A stretch of 64,000 nucleotides of DNA from Chloroflexi bacterium HGW-Chloroflexi-2 (GTDB taxonomy: Bacteria > Chloroflexota > Anaerolineae > Anaerolineales > Anaerolineaceae). A model generated the notes under the pieces. The model was not told the DNA's origin. It saw nothing but the letters and a program-made list of their open reading frames with translations, and ran no database searches. The position numbers were made by a program, and so were the translations under genes. Of the stretch, positions 8,286 through 16,272 are shown piece by piece; position 1 is the stretch's first letter; each line of letters opens with the position of its first letter. The stretch covers positions 1-64,000 of the forward strand of contig PHBY01000003.1 of NCBI GenBank assembly GCA_002840735.1. Reading direction: 5' to 3'.

Positions 8286-9554
8286 TTATGCAAGCTGATC
8301 TTTTATGCTTGTGACCAGATTTTCGAACAGCACATTTTCCTGTTGGCGAGTCTTTAGGTTTTTTACTGTTACTATATTATTATTTTTTTCTTCCGGACCG
8401 AGCACCAAAACGATAGGTACGCCAATTCGATCTGCATATTTAAATTGCTTCTGTAGTTTTTGATTCTCACTGACAAGTATTGTTGGTATCTCGGCATTTC
8501 TCAATATATTCGCTATTACCAGCGAATCTGGATATAGAGTTGCATCAAATACTGTAACTAATACTTTTGCAGAGGTATTATCAAATTCAGGAAGGCAATT
8601 GTATTTTTCCAAAACGAATCTCAGCATTACATCCCCCATTGCAAATCCTACACCAGGCAGTAATTCGCCGCCGACATCACCAACCAGATTCCCATAATGT
8701 CCACCGCCAAGAATTGCGCGGCCTTCCCTATCCATATCTCTGGCTTCAAAAACAACACCGGTATAGTAGTCAAGACCCCGGATAATTTGTGGATCAAATG
8801 TCACATAATTGCCAAGATCCATGCGTTCAAGAATTTCCATTATCAATGCCAAATCTTTGGATTCCATCCAGAGATTCTTATCATTAAGTACAACTTTTAA
8901 TCCTTCAAATTGATTTTGTGTCAACCCCAGTGATAATGCAAATTCCTGCCATTGCTGGAAAGACAATTTATCTTTGCGATCAATCAGGCGAAACACTGCC
9001 ATTTTTAAATCTGGTTGGATTTCTAATTTTTTAAGTACAGAATCCATTAGTTCACGGCTGTTAATAAATATCATGACCTGGTCAGGACTTAAACCAACTT
9101 TCTTGAAAAAGGTCGCACAAACCGCGATCAATTCAGCATCACTCTCAGGTGTATCTGATCCGAGCATATCGACATTCCATTGGAAAAATTCACGGGTTCT
9201 GCCTTTTTGAGGTCTCTCATAACGCCAAAAAGGACCAAATGACCACCACCTTTGTGGAAATACAAGCTGTTTTTGCTTTTCAGCAATCATTCTTGCCAAT
9301 GATGGTGTTAATTCCGGGCGTAATGTGATGAGATCGCCACCACGATCCGGAAAAACAAAAGCTTGTTCTTTTACCAGTTCTTCACCGGATTTTGCCGCAT
9401 ATAAATCAATTCTCTCAAGAAATGGACCATCAAATTCAACATATCCAAATAATTGAGAAACTTCCCGCATTTTTCCATAAATCCAGTTACGAATCGCCAT
9501 ATCCTCTGGGTAAAAATCACGTGTACCTTTGACTGGTGATATTATCTGTGTCAT
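8286..9554 (-). CDS. hisS: Histidine--tRNA ligase
   Basis: This 422-residue class II aminoacyl-tRNA synthetase charges tRNA-His. Visible motifs are the N-terminal KGTRDFYPEDM, motif 2 (FGPFWRYERPQKGRTREFFQ), the two histidine-specific signatures (RGLDYYTG and GGGHYGNL) and motif 3 (GVGFAMGDVMLRF). A C-terminal anticodon-binding domain spans about residues 325-422. I placed the start at 9554 (MTQIISPVKG), behind AGAGAGG, because the longer in-frame extension of 19 residues has no family counterpart. The gene for its own substrate, tRNA-His, follows directly and may be on the same transcript. Confidence 0.95.
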   Translation of the reverse strand: MTQIISPVKGTRDFYPEDMAIRNWIYGKMREVSQLFGYVEFDGPFLERIDLYAAKSGEELVKEQAFVFPDRGGDLITLRPELTPSLARMIAEKQKQLVFPQRWWSFGPFWRYERPQKGRTREFFQWNVDMLGSDTPESDAELIAVCATFFKKVGLSPDQVMIFINSRELMDSVLKKLEIQPDLKMAVFRLIDRKDKLSFQQWQEFALSLGLTQNQFEGLKVVLNDKNLWMESKDLALIMEILERMDLGNYVTFDPQIIRGLDYYTGVVFEARDMDREGRAILGGGHYGNLVGDVGGELLPGVGFAMGDVMLRFVLEKYNCLPEFDNTSAKVLVTVFDATLYPDSLVIANILRNAEIPTILVSENQKLQKQFKYADRIGVPIVLVLGPEEKNNNIVTVKNLKTRQQENVLFENLVTSIKDQLA

Positions 9555-9689
9555 ATCCAACCTCTCTTTATTTTCAAGTCCAAATAATATCATAAACCTG
9601 TCGTACTTCAATTATTTTTTAACATTGATCATAATTTAAGAGTTATGAAGCTCTTTATTTTAGTGAGTTTTTTAAGTCATGATTATTAT

Positions 9690-9707
9690 TAATGAAATTT
9701 TTCACAA
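9690..9707. promoter_or_regulatory. Candidate Rex-like operator before the hydrogenase locus
   Basis: TAATGAA-ATTT-TTCACAA matches the Rex pattern TTGTGAA-N4-TTCACAA at 12 of 14 arm positions, with a perfect right arm. A weak -10 (TAAAAT, 9722-9727) lies downstream, so a bound repressor would cover the -35 region. Rex is the NADH/NAD+ sensor that commonly controls hydrogenase and fermentation genes. No rex gene is in the window. Confidence 0.4.
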
Positions 9708-9755
9708 ATCAAATTCTAGGGTAAAATAATCTAGTAAGATTCGATTTTTGTTGGA

Positions 9756-10148
9756 ATGCAGGTGAAGATGAATTTAGACGAATTAGTCAAAATTGTTGAC
9801 GGTAACGTATTAACAGATTTGTTTAATAAAAATGAAGTGATATTAGGTGGATGTGGTGCTGATTTGATGAGTGATGTGTTGGCATCTATAGAGCCAGGAG
9901 CTATATTACTCACAGGATTATGCAATCCACAGGTTATTCGCACAGCTCAAATGGCCGATGTAGCTGCTGTTGTACTGGTCAGAGGAAAAATACCACCTGA
10001 AACAACAATTGATCTGGCTAATGATGAAGAAATTCCTTTGATAACCTCACCTTTTGGCATGTTTGAGTTATGTGGACGGTTATACAAAGCCGGCTTGCCA
10101 AGTCTTGAAAAATCTGTAGCAGATCAATCAGATTGTGGTTGTGAATAA
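9756..10148 (+). CDS. DRTGG domain protein (first copy)
   Basis: This 130-residue protein is a stand-alone DRTGG-type domain, a fold named after a motif in CobB/PTA-related proteins and thought to bind a ligand or mediate contacts; its biochemical role is not known. Visible features are the N-terminal helix (LDELVKIVDG), the GGCGADLMSDVL segment and a Cys-rich tail ending DCGCE. It opens a run of four genes (DRTGG, CBS-ATPase, DRTGG, PHP) known from loci encoding NAD(P)-linked hydrogenases. The start could also be the ATG at 9768, behind AGGTG. A second, diverged copy lies at 11156. Confidence 0.8.
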   Translation: MQVKMNLDELVKIVDGNVLTDLFNKNEVILGGCGADLMSDVLASIEPGAILLTGLCNPQVIRTAQMADVAAVVLVRGKIPPETTIDLANDEEIPLITSPFGMFELCGRLYKAGLPSLEKSVADQSDCGCE

Positions 10149-10163
10149 AAGAATAGAGTCGCA

Positions 10164-11159
10164 ATGGCAGCCAATCCCCCACAAAGAAAGCGAATAATTT
10201 CAGACCAGGAAGCTGAAAATATTTCACGTGTAGAGGAATTGGCATATGAAATTAAGGTCAGCGAAGTTATGACCAGCGAATTGATTAGTTTCTCTCCAGA
10301 AATCAAAATGTATGAAGTTCTGGAAGTTTTTCGCCAAAAAAGAATATCAGGTGCGCCAATTGTTTCTCCCCTTGGAGATCTAATCGGAATCATATCCATG
10401 GAAGATTTGATTCGTTGTCTGATCGACAAGGATTTGGATTCGGCAATCAATAAGTATATGACCACCAATTTGTTCACCATTCTACCCACAGACCCAGTGA
10501 TCGAAGCATCCAAGAAATTTGTTTCTACGAATTTTGGCAGACTTCCAGTGGTCGACAAAGATCAAAAATTGGTCGGAATGATCACTAAAGGTGATATCAA
10601 TCGCGGTCTATTGCGAGCCTTGGAAACAGATTACCAGGAAGAAGAGATACGCAAATATAGAGCAAGTCATTTATTTGAAGATATAGAATCCGATCGTACC
10701 AGCCTCATCCTGCGTTATCAAATCCAACAGGGTGATTTTGATATTGGCGGGCAGGCTTCTTCCAACATAAAACGGGCATTAATTCGGTTAGGAGCATCCA
10801 AACAAATTGCTCGTCGATGTGGAATTGCCATCTATGAAGCTGAAATGAATCTCATCATTCACACGACCGAAGGTGGTGTGTTACGGGTAGAAATAGAACC
10901 CCATCAAATTTCTATTGACGCATATGATTATGGCCCCGGTATTAAAGATGTTGGTCTTGCAATGAAACCAGGATACTCCACTGCATCGGATGCGGTTCGT
11001 GAGATGGGTTTCGGAGCAGGCATGGGACTTGTTAACATTTCGCGTTGTGTAGATCAAATGAAACTGGAATCTGTCTGGGGAAAAGGTTCACGCTTAAAAA
11101 TGCGGTTATTCCTGGATTCAGAACATAAAAATAAAGAATCGGAGAATCAAAAATCATGA
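10164..11159 (+). CDS. CBS-pair protein with serine-kinase-like ATPase domain
   Basis: This 331-residue protein has two CBS motifs (about residues 30-155; VSEVMTSELISFSP and YMTTNLFTILPTDP), which usually bind adenine nucleotides. They are followed by a GHKL ATPase domain resembling RsbT/RsbW anti-sigma kinases (AIYEAEMNLIIH as N box, DYGPGI as G1, GFGAGMGLVNI as G2). It could read the cell's adenylate state and act on a partner protein, but no anti-anti-sigma or sigma gene lies next to it. It starts 15 bp after the first DRTGG gene and overlaps the second by 4 bp (ATGA), so the group is translationally coupled. Confidence 0.85.
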   Translation: MAANPPQRKRIISDQEAENISRVEELAYEIKVSEVMTSELISFSPEIKMYEVLEVFRQKRISGAPIVSPLGDLIGIISMEDLIRCLIDKDLDSAINKYMTTNLFTILPTDPVIEASKKFVSTNFGRLPVVDKDQKLVGMITKGDINRGLLRALETDYQEEEIRKYRASHLFEDIESDRTSLILRYQIQQGDFDIGGQASSNIKRALIRLGASKQIARRCGIAIYEAEMNLIIHTTEGGVLRVEIEPHQISIDAYDYGPGIKDVGLAMKPGYSTASDAVREMGFGAGMGLVNISRCVDQMKLESVWGKGSRLKMRLFLDSEHKNKESENQKS

Positions 11160-11506
11160 TTAATTTAGCTACCATAATAGATAAACTAGAATTAAAGGTA
11201 CTGACGGCAGAAAAAGATTTTTCGCAAATATCAGTTAAAAATGGATATACATCTGATCTTTTAAGCTGTGTGATGGCTGGAGCTCCCAACCAATCCATCT
11301 GGGTAACATTACAGGCACACAACAATATTGTCGCTGTTGCTGCCTTACTGGAACTCAGTGCCATCATTATTACCGAAGGTGCAACTCCAGATCCGGTTAC
11401 TATTCATAAAGCCAATGAAGAAGGTATCACTTTATTGCAGACTGAACAAAATTCTTTCCATGTAGTTGGCATGTTGTGGGAATTAGGGATTAGAGCAGAA
11501 AAATAG
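11156..11506 (+). CDS. DRTGG domain protein (second copy)
   Basis: This 116-residue protein is a second DRTGG-like domain. It shares with the upstream copy the spacing of the Leu-rich start, the segment ending in LLSCVMAGAP, and the final half (AVAALLELSAIIITEG, then a MLWELGI end matching MFELCGRLYKAG). It lacks the Cys-rich tail. Its start overlaps the CBS-ATPase stop as ATGA, so both are translated together. Function is unknown; the repeated DRTGG / ATPase / DRTGG order suggests the two small proteins act with the ATPase. Confidence 0.78.
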   Translation: MINLATIIDKLELKVLTAEKDFSQISVKNGYTSDLLSCVMAGAPNQSIWVTLQAHNNIVAVAALLELSAIIITEGATPDPVTIHKANEEGITLLQTEQNSFHVVGMLWELGIRAEK

Positions 11507-11514
11507 AGAAAATT

Positions 11515-12261
11515 TTGAAAAAATATAAAGCTGATTTACACGTGCATACGGTATTGTCTCCGTGTGCAGAAATAGAAATGTTGCCACCTCTAATCGTTTC
11601 AGAAGCAAAAATTCGAGGAATTGACTTAATCGCAATCACCGACCATAACGCTTCTGCTAATATCAGCGCAGTTCAAAAAGCAGCTCTTGGTTCTGGTATT
11701 ACGGTTCTGCCTGGAATGGAATTACAAACAAAAGAAGAAGTCCATGTAATTTGCCTGTTTGATTCAATTGAACAAATTGTTCAATTTCAAAATATTGTCG
11801 ATCAAAAACTCCCACCTATAAAAAATCGTCCTGAATATTTTGGTGAACAATTGGTTGTGGATGACAAAGGAGATTTCGTTCGGAAAGAAGAACGGCTTTT
11901 AATCACCTCAACAGACCTCAGTATCAACGAAGCATTTAATCTGGTTGATGAAATTGGTGGTATTTTCATACCTGCTCACGTCAATCGCAAAGCAAATGGA
12001 TTATTAGAAATTTTAGGTTTCGTGCCGGTTGACATCCCCATTTTAGCCCTGGAGATATCCAGACATATTTCACCAAAGGATGTGAAAATATTCTATCCTC
12101 AAATAAATTCATTCGAAATTATTCAAAATGGTGATGTACATCGATTATCTGAATTTATTGGAACAACGATTTTTGAAATTGAAAATCCTTCTATTAGTGA
12201 AATAAAGCTTGCAATAAGAAAAGAAGCAGATCGATCTTATTTTGTAAATTCCATAACTTAG
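11515..12261 (+). CDS. PHP domain phosphoesterase
   Basis: This 248-residue protein is a PHP-family metal-dependent phosphoesterase. The metal ligands are visible: DLHVHT at residues 7-12, AITDHNA, the Glu in PGMELQT, EEVHVICLF, PAHVNRK and GDVHRL. The family hydrolyses phosphoester bonds in substrates such as histidinol phosphate or nucleotides; the substrate here is unknown. The start is a TTG at 11515, since the first metal motif begins six residues later and no ATG precedes it. It lies 8 bp after the second DRTGG gene and closes the regulatory gene set. A 167-bp gap then separates it from the hydrogenase genes. Confidence 0.85.
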   Translation: MKKYKADLHVHTVLSPCAEIEMLPPLIVSEAKIRGIDLIAITDHNASANISAVQKAALGSGITVLPGMELQTKEEVHVICLFDSIEQIVQFQNIVDQKLPPIKNRPEYFGEQLVVDDKGDFVRKEERLLITSTDLSINEAFNLVDEIGGIFIPAHVNRKANGLLEILGFVPVDIPILALEISRHISPKDVKIFYPQINSFEIIQNGDVHRLSEFIGTTIFEIENPSISEIKLAIRKEADRSYFVNSIT

Positions 12262-12290
12262 GAAAGGAAATTTTAATTTTTATTATAAGA

Positions 12291-12308
12291 TAGTGAAATT
12301 TGTAACAA
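12291..12308. promoter_or_regulatory. Candidate Rex-like operator before hndA
   Basis: TAGTGAA-ATTT-GTAACAA has the 7-4-7 Rex architecture and the same ATTT centre as the site at 9690. The left arm matches TTGTGAA at 6 of 7; the right arm matches TTAACAA at 6 of 7. It is in the only sizeable gap of the hydrogenase locus. It overlaps a 13-bp palindrome (ATTTGTAACAAAT, 12298-12310). Confidence 0.4.
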
Positions 12309-12428
12309 ATCAAGCGTTTTTTCTTAGGGATTTGTGACTTTCAGCAATGTCGAATAATCACTCCATTAGATACACTTGATTAAGGATAAGCAAACAAATT
12401 TAATCCTACATTAATTACGGAGCAATTC

Positions 12429-12935
12429 ATGGTGAAATACTTAAAAAACATTCCAGCGAACGATCCCTTGATTATTCCTGAACAAAGAGCAATCATTGAT
12501 CAGATTATTGAGGAACATCGGGATAAACCCGGAGCTGCAATGGTAGTTCTGGGAGAGGTACAAAGCAAAATTGGATGGGTATCAGAAGCCACTCAGGCGT
12601 ACCTGGCTGATCAATTAGAAATACCTGTCTCCACCATTCATGGTGTTGTGACATTTTATTCCTTTTTTACAACCAACCCGAAAGGGAAACACACGATTAA
12701 ATTCTGTATGGGCACAGCCTGTTATGTAGGTGGTGTCCCACAATTGATGGAAAAGGCAAAACAAATACTGGGAATTGATATTGGAGAAACGACTCCCGAT
12801 GGATTGATTACGTTGGAAATTTGTCGTTGTGTAGGCGCTTGCAGTCAGGCACCGGTTATCGTCGTTGATGAGGAAGTATTGGGCAGGGTAAAACCGAATA
12901 AACTTCCACAGGCAATCAAACAGTTACAAAAATAG
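12429..12935 (+). CDS. hndA: NuoE/HndA-type [2Fe-2S] subunit of the hydrogenase locus
   Basis: This 168-residue thioredoxin-fold protein carries one [2Fe-2S] cluster and passes electrons between the FMN subunit and its partners. The ligands are C93-x4-C98 ([12 protein letters not shown]) and C134-x3-C138 (CRCVGACSQAP). Its length matches HndA of Desulfovibrio-type NADP-reducing hydrogenases and the HydC subunit of bifurcating hydrogenases. GGAG precedes the start. It is more like the formate dehydrogenase NuoE at 22681 than the HoxE at 15780: the [10 protein letters not shown] and CRCVG(A/S)CSQAP blocks are shared. It begins an operon that runs without a large gap to 22433. Confidence 0.9.
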   Translation: MVKYLKNIPANDPLIIPEQRAIIDQIIEEHRDKPGAAMVVLGEVQSKIGWVSEATQAYLADQLEIPVSTIHGVVTFYSFFTTNPKGKHTIKFCMGTACYVGGVPQLMEKAKQILGIDIGETTPDGLITLEICRCVGACSQAPVIVVDEEVLGRVKPNKLPQAIKQLQK

Positions 12936-12951
12936 TTATACGGAATTGTGA

Positions 12952-13503
12952 ATGAAAGAATTATCGTTACATCTACTGGATATTGCAGAAAATAGCATAA
13001 ATGCAAATGCATCGCATGTAACGATTTGTATTGACGAAAACACATTGGAGGATCGATTAACAATGTCTGTCAAAGACAATGGTCATGGAATGACCCCGGA
13101 AATGGCTCTGAGAATTGTTGATCCTTTTACAACCAGTCGCACAACACGTAAAGTAGGTTTAGGGATACCTTTGTTAAAAGCAGCCGCTGAAATGTGCAAC
13201 GGTTTTTTGAAAATTAATTCCCAACCGGGCGAAGGAACAGAATTAATTGTCCAATTTCAACGCAGTCACATTGATCGAATGCCATTGGGTGATATGGCAG
13301 GGACCATTCTTCACCTGGTAGTCGGTTCACCTACAACACATTGGACCTTCAAATATAAAGTAAATGATACAAATTTTGAATTTGATGATCAAATCATTAA
13401 AGCTGAACTGGATGGCATTCCTCTCTCCGAGCCTATGGTTCTATCATTTATCAGAAATGAAATTTCAAATGGAATAAATAATATTTCAATCAATGAATAT
13501 TAA
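12952..13503 (+). CDS. GHKL ATPase-domain protein inside the hydrogenase operon
   Basis: This 183-residue protein consists mainly of a histidine-kinase-like ATPase domain: N box (LLDIAENSINANAS), G1 (VKDNGHGMT) and G2 (VGLGIPLLKAAAEM). It has no phospho-accepting His domain and no sensor domain, so it is not a classical sensor kinase. The last 75 residues are unrelated to kinases and may bind a partner. Genes of this type sit between hndA and hndB in many NAD(P)-linked hydrogenase loci, and the same placement is kept here, 16 bp after hndA. Its role is unknown; control of the complex by phosphorylation or by ATP-dependent binding is conceivable. Confidence 0.8.
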   Translation: MKELSLHLLDIAENSINANASHVTICIDENTLEDRLTMSVKDNGHGMTPEMALRIVDPFTTSRTTRKVGLGIPLLKAAAEMCNGFLKINSQPGEGTELIVQFQRSHIDRMPLGDMAGTILHLVVGSPTTHWTFKYKVNDTNFEFDDQIIKAELDGIPLSEPMVLSFIRNEISNGINNISINEY

Positions 13504-13529
13504 ATCTCAACATGAATAGGAGTAATATC

Positions 13530-13898
13530 ATGCCCACAATTAAAAGTATTGATGATCTCAAAAGAATTCGCGAAGAAGCTCTCAAAAAACAGGAAATGAA
13601 AAGTGCTTCCGGTCAAAAACAAATAATCGTTGGAATGGGAACATGTGGAATTGCGGCGGGTGCACGAGACACAATGAAAGCAATTCTTGAAAAGATTGAA
13701 AAAGATAATTTAAGTGGAATCATCGTCACTCAAACCGGCTGTATTGGAGTATGTGAAATGGAACCAATCGTTCAGGTTCAAATTGGTGATGGTCCAAAAG
13801 TCACATATGGAAAAGTCTCCAAGGATATCGCAGCCCGAATTGTTGATGAACATGTTTTGGCAGGAAATATTGTAAAAGAACACATGGTTAATATCTAA
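13530..13898 (+). CDS. hndB: HndB-type thioredoxin-like [2Fe-2S] ferredoxin subunit
   Basis: This 122-residue protein is a thioredoxin-like [2Fe-2S] ferredoxin of the HndB type. Cys39 (MGTCGIAAGARD) and C71-x3-C75 (TGCIGVCEMEP) are visible; the fourth ligand is not obvious, as in many family members. It should shuttle electrons within the flavoprotein complex. The start at 13530 is chosen because AGGAG lies 7 bases upstream; an ATG at 13512 would add six residues without a ribosome site. In other loci this gene is the separate form of the N-terminal domain found in HydB proteins. It lies between the ATPase gene and hndC. Confidence 0.87.
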   Translation: MPTIKSIDDLKRIREEALKKQEMKSASGQKQIIVGMGTCGIAAGARDTMKAILEKIEKDNLSGIIVTQTGCIGVCEMEPIVQVQIGDGPKVTYGKVSKDIAARIVDEHVLAGNIVKEHMVNI

Positions 13899-13931
13899 GC
13901 AGCAAGGCTTAAATTTAGAAAAGCAGGTTAT

Positions 13932-15716
13932 ATGATTAAATACTTTCGAACTCACGTCTTGGTATGCGTAGATCCAGAATGTCTCTCGAAAGGTGCCCAT
14001 GACATTGTAGACGCTCTCAACGATGAACTGGTAGCCACAGGATTAATCGACGAAGTTCAGGTACTGGAAACATCCAGAATTGGTGCCTGTTCGCAAGGTC
14101 CAGAAATGATGGTTTACCCGGAAGGTGTTCACTATGCTGGTATGACTGTGGACGACTTGCCCTATATTGTGGAAGAACATTTTCTTAAAGGTCGTGTTGC
14201 ACAGAAATTTATCCTACCCATCAAATCGATCAAAGACGAAGAACTGACTGCACCAACGGCAAAGGAAATTCGGGTTGTTCTCAGAAATTGTGGAGTTATT
14301 GATCCAGAGAATATCGAAGATTATATCGCCCAGGATGGCTACATGGCCCTGGCAAAAGTCATGACAGAAATGACCGCTGATGATGTCATCAACGAAATAA
14401 AAAAATCTGGTTTACGCGGACGGGGTGGCGCTGGGTTTCCTACATTTCTAAAATGGACATTCACAAAGCAGGAAAAAAGTGATGTTCGTTTTGTGATTTG
14501 TAATGCCGATGAAGGTGATCCCGGTGCATTTATGAACCGTCGTGTTCTCGAATCAGACCCCCATTCTGTCATCGAAGGAATGATTATCGCTGCATACGCA
14601 ATTGGTGCCAGACAGGGATACATCTATTGTCGAGCGGAATATCCCATTGCAGTTAAGACACTCAACATTGCCATTCAACAGGCTAAAGGTCTTGGGCTCT
14701 TAGGTGAAAATATCATGGGCACAGATTTTTCCTTTGATCTGGAAGTAAGAATGGGTGCGGGTGCATTTGTGTGTGGCGAAGAAACTGCCTTGATGAATTC
14801 AATCGAGGGTAAACGAGGCGAACCCCGACCAAGACCACCCTTCCCTTCTGTTAAAGGGTTATGGGATAAACCAACAAATATTAACAATGTCGAAACCTAT
14901 GCCAATGTTCCTCAAATAATCTTAAATGGTGCCGATTGGTTTGCAAGTATGGGCACAGAAAAAAGTAAAGGTACCAAGACTTTCGCAATGGCAGGTGATA
15001 TTAATCACACAGGTCTGATCGAAGTACCTATGGGCATTACGCTTCGAGAGATCATCTTCGATATTGGAAACGGAATTCGGGATAATAAAGAATTTAAAGC
15101 CATTCAAACAGGTGGACCCATGGGTGGTTGTTTACCAAAAGAATATCTGGATCTTCCTGTTGATTATGAATCGCTTGTCAAGGCCGGGTCCATGATGGGG
15201 TCTGGTGGAATGATCGTCATGGACGAAGACACCTGTATGGTGGACATCGCCCGGTTTTTTATGGAATTCACGCAGGAGGAGAGTTGCGGAAAATGCACGC
15301 CATGCCGGGTCGGTACAAAGCGCATTCTCGATATTCTCGAAAGAATATGCGCAGGACACGGCCGTCCGGGAGATATTGAACAACTTGAAATGCTTTGTGC
15401 AGAGATAAAACAAGATTCCCTGTGTGGTTTAGGGCAAGGTGCACCAAACCCAGTTGAAAGCACCTTAAAGCACTTTCGCGATGAGTATGAAGCCCATATT
15501 CTTGAAAAACGATGTCCTGCCAAAGTATGTAAGGCATTAATTCGTTATCAAATCATCGAAAATACATGCACGGGTTGTACTGTTTGTGCCCGAAATTGCC
15601 CGGTAAATGCAATTTCCGGAGAACGCCGCCAGCCACACTTTATTGATCCAGATACCTGTATTCGCTGTGGAATTTGTGTTCAGGTTTGTAATTTTAATGC
15701 AATTGAAATTGTTTAA
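13932..15716 (+). CDS. hndC: HndC/HydB-type FMN- and NAD(P)-binding flavoprotein with extra ferredoxin domain
   Basis: This 594-residue NuoF homologue is the flavin subunit, where NAD(P)H and ferredoxin electrons meet. It has an N-terminal thioredoxin-like domain with C12-x4-C17 and C53 (the fourth ligand position is Arg), the FMN/NAD site ([26 protein letters not shown]), the [4Fe-4S] site ([13 protein letters not shown] with a later SLCGLGQ), and a C-terminal 2x[4Fe-4S] ferredoxin domain (CTGCTVCARNCP and CIRCGICVQVCN). That last domain is typical of HydB-type subunits linked to electron bifurcation and is absent from HoxF-type subunits. Its final 300 residues are very close to the formate dehydrogenase copy at 23253, indicating a fairly recent duplication. 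Confidence 0.93.
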   Translation: MIKYFRTHVLVCVDPECLSKGAHDIVDALNDELVATGLIDEVQVLETSRIGACSQGPEMMVYPEGVHYAGMTVDDLPYIVEEHFLKGRVAQKFILPIKSIKDEELTAPTAKEIRVVLRNCGVIDPENIEDYIAQDGYMALAKVMTEMTADDVINEIKKSGLRGRGGAGFPTFLKWTFTKQEKSDVRFVICNADEGDPGAFMNRRVLESDPHSVIEGMIIAAYAIGARQGYIYCRAEYPIAVKTLNIAIQQAKGLGLLGENIMGTDFSFDLEVRMGAGAFVCGEETALMNSIEGKRGEPRPRPPFPSVKGLWDKPTNINNVETYANVPQIILNGADWFASMGTEKSKGTKTFAMAGDINHTGLIEVPMGITLREIIFDIGNGIRDNKEFKAIQTGGPMGGCLPKEYLDLPVDYESLVKAGSMMGSGGMIVMDEDTCMVDIARFFMEFTQEESCGKCTPCRVGTKRILDILERICAGHGRPGDIEQLEMLCAEIKQDSLCGLGQGAPNPVESTLKHFRDEYEAHILEKRCPAKVCKALIRYQIIENTCTGCTVCARNCPVNAISGERRQPHFIDPDTCIRCGICVQVCNFNAIEIV

Positions 15717-15779
15717 TTGATGACACAGAATTGATTCAATCATTTCAACCAAATTTCATCCCAAATCAAGGAGTAATAC

Positions 15780-16262
15780 ATGACAAGTAAAAATGAAAAA
15801 GATCGTTTAATCATCGCAGCCGTTGATTCAGCGATCGATCATTTTGGAGAAAACCGGGAAGAACTGATTCCAATTTTAAATCACGTGAATCGAACACTCG
15901 GTTTTCTTCCTTCAGAAGCACTGGAGGAAATCAGCAACCGATTAAAATCATCCCGATCTCAATTGTTTTCAGTAGCCAGTTTCTATCACATGTTATCTAC
16001 CAAACCCAGGGGGAAACACGTGATTCAATTTTGTGAAAGTGCACCTTGCCACGTTGTCGGTGGTCGTGAAGTATGGCAAACATTGAAAGAAACAGTTAAC
16101 CTGGAAGAAGATGAAACCTCTCTGGATGGAAAATGGTCCCTCATTACTACCAGCTGTTTAGGGCTTTGCGGAGTAGGTCCGGTGATAGTTATCGATGATG
16201 ATGCTTATGGAAATGTCACACCGGAACAAATTAAAGATATTTTAGCCAAATACAGCGACTAG
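15780..16262 (+). CDS. hoxE: HoxE-like [2Fe-2S] subunit
   Basis: This 160-residue NuoE homologue binds one [2Fe-2S] cluster through C85-x4-C90 (QFCESAPCHVVGG) and C126-x3-C130 (TTSCLGLCGVGP). Its motifs (SVASFYHMLSTKPRGKH, VDD-type end) resemble HoxE/NuoE more than the HndA type used elsewhere in the window. It starts 63 bp after hndC and 10 bp before the HoxF-like gene, opening the second flavoprotein module of the same operon. It probably links the HoxF-like flavin subunit to the HoxU-like subunit. Confidence 0.88.
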   Translation: MTSKNEKDRLIIAAVDSAIDHFGENREELIPILNHVNRTLGFLPSEALEEISNRLKSSRSQLFSVASFYHMLSTKPRGKHVIQFCESAPCHVVGGREVWQTLKETVNLEEDETSLDGKWSLITTSCLGLCGVGPVIVIDDDAYGNVTPEQIKDILAKYSD

Positions 16263-16272
16263 GAGATAATCG

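Noticed and set aside
12952-13503. Sensor histidine kinase
   Set aside because: There is an ATPase domain but no H box, membrane segment or sensor domain.
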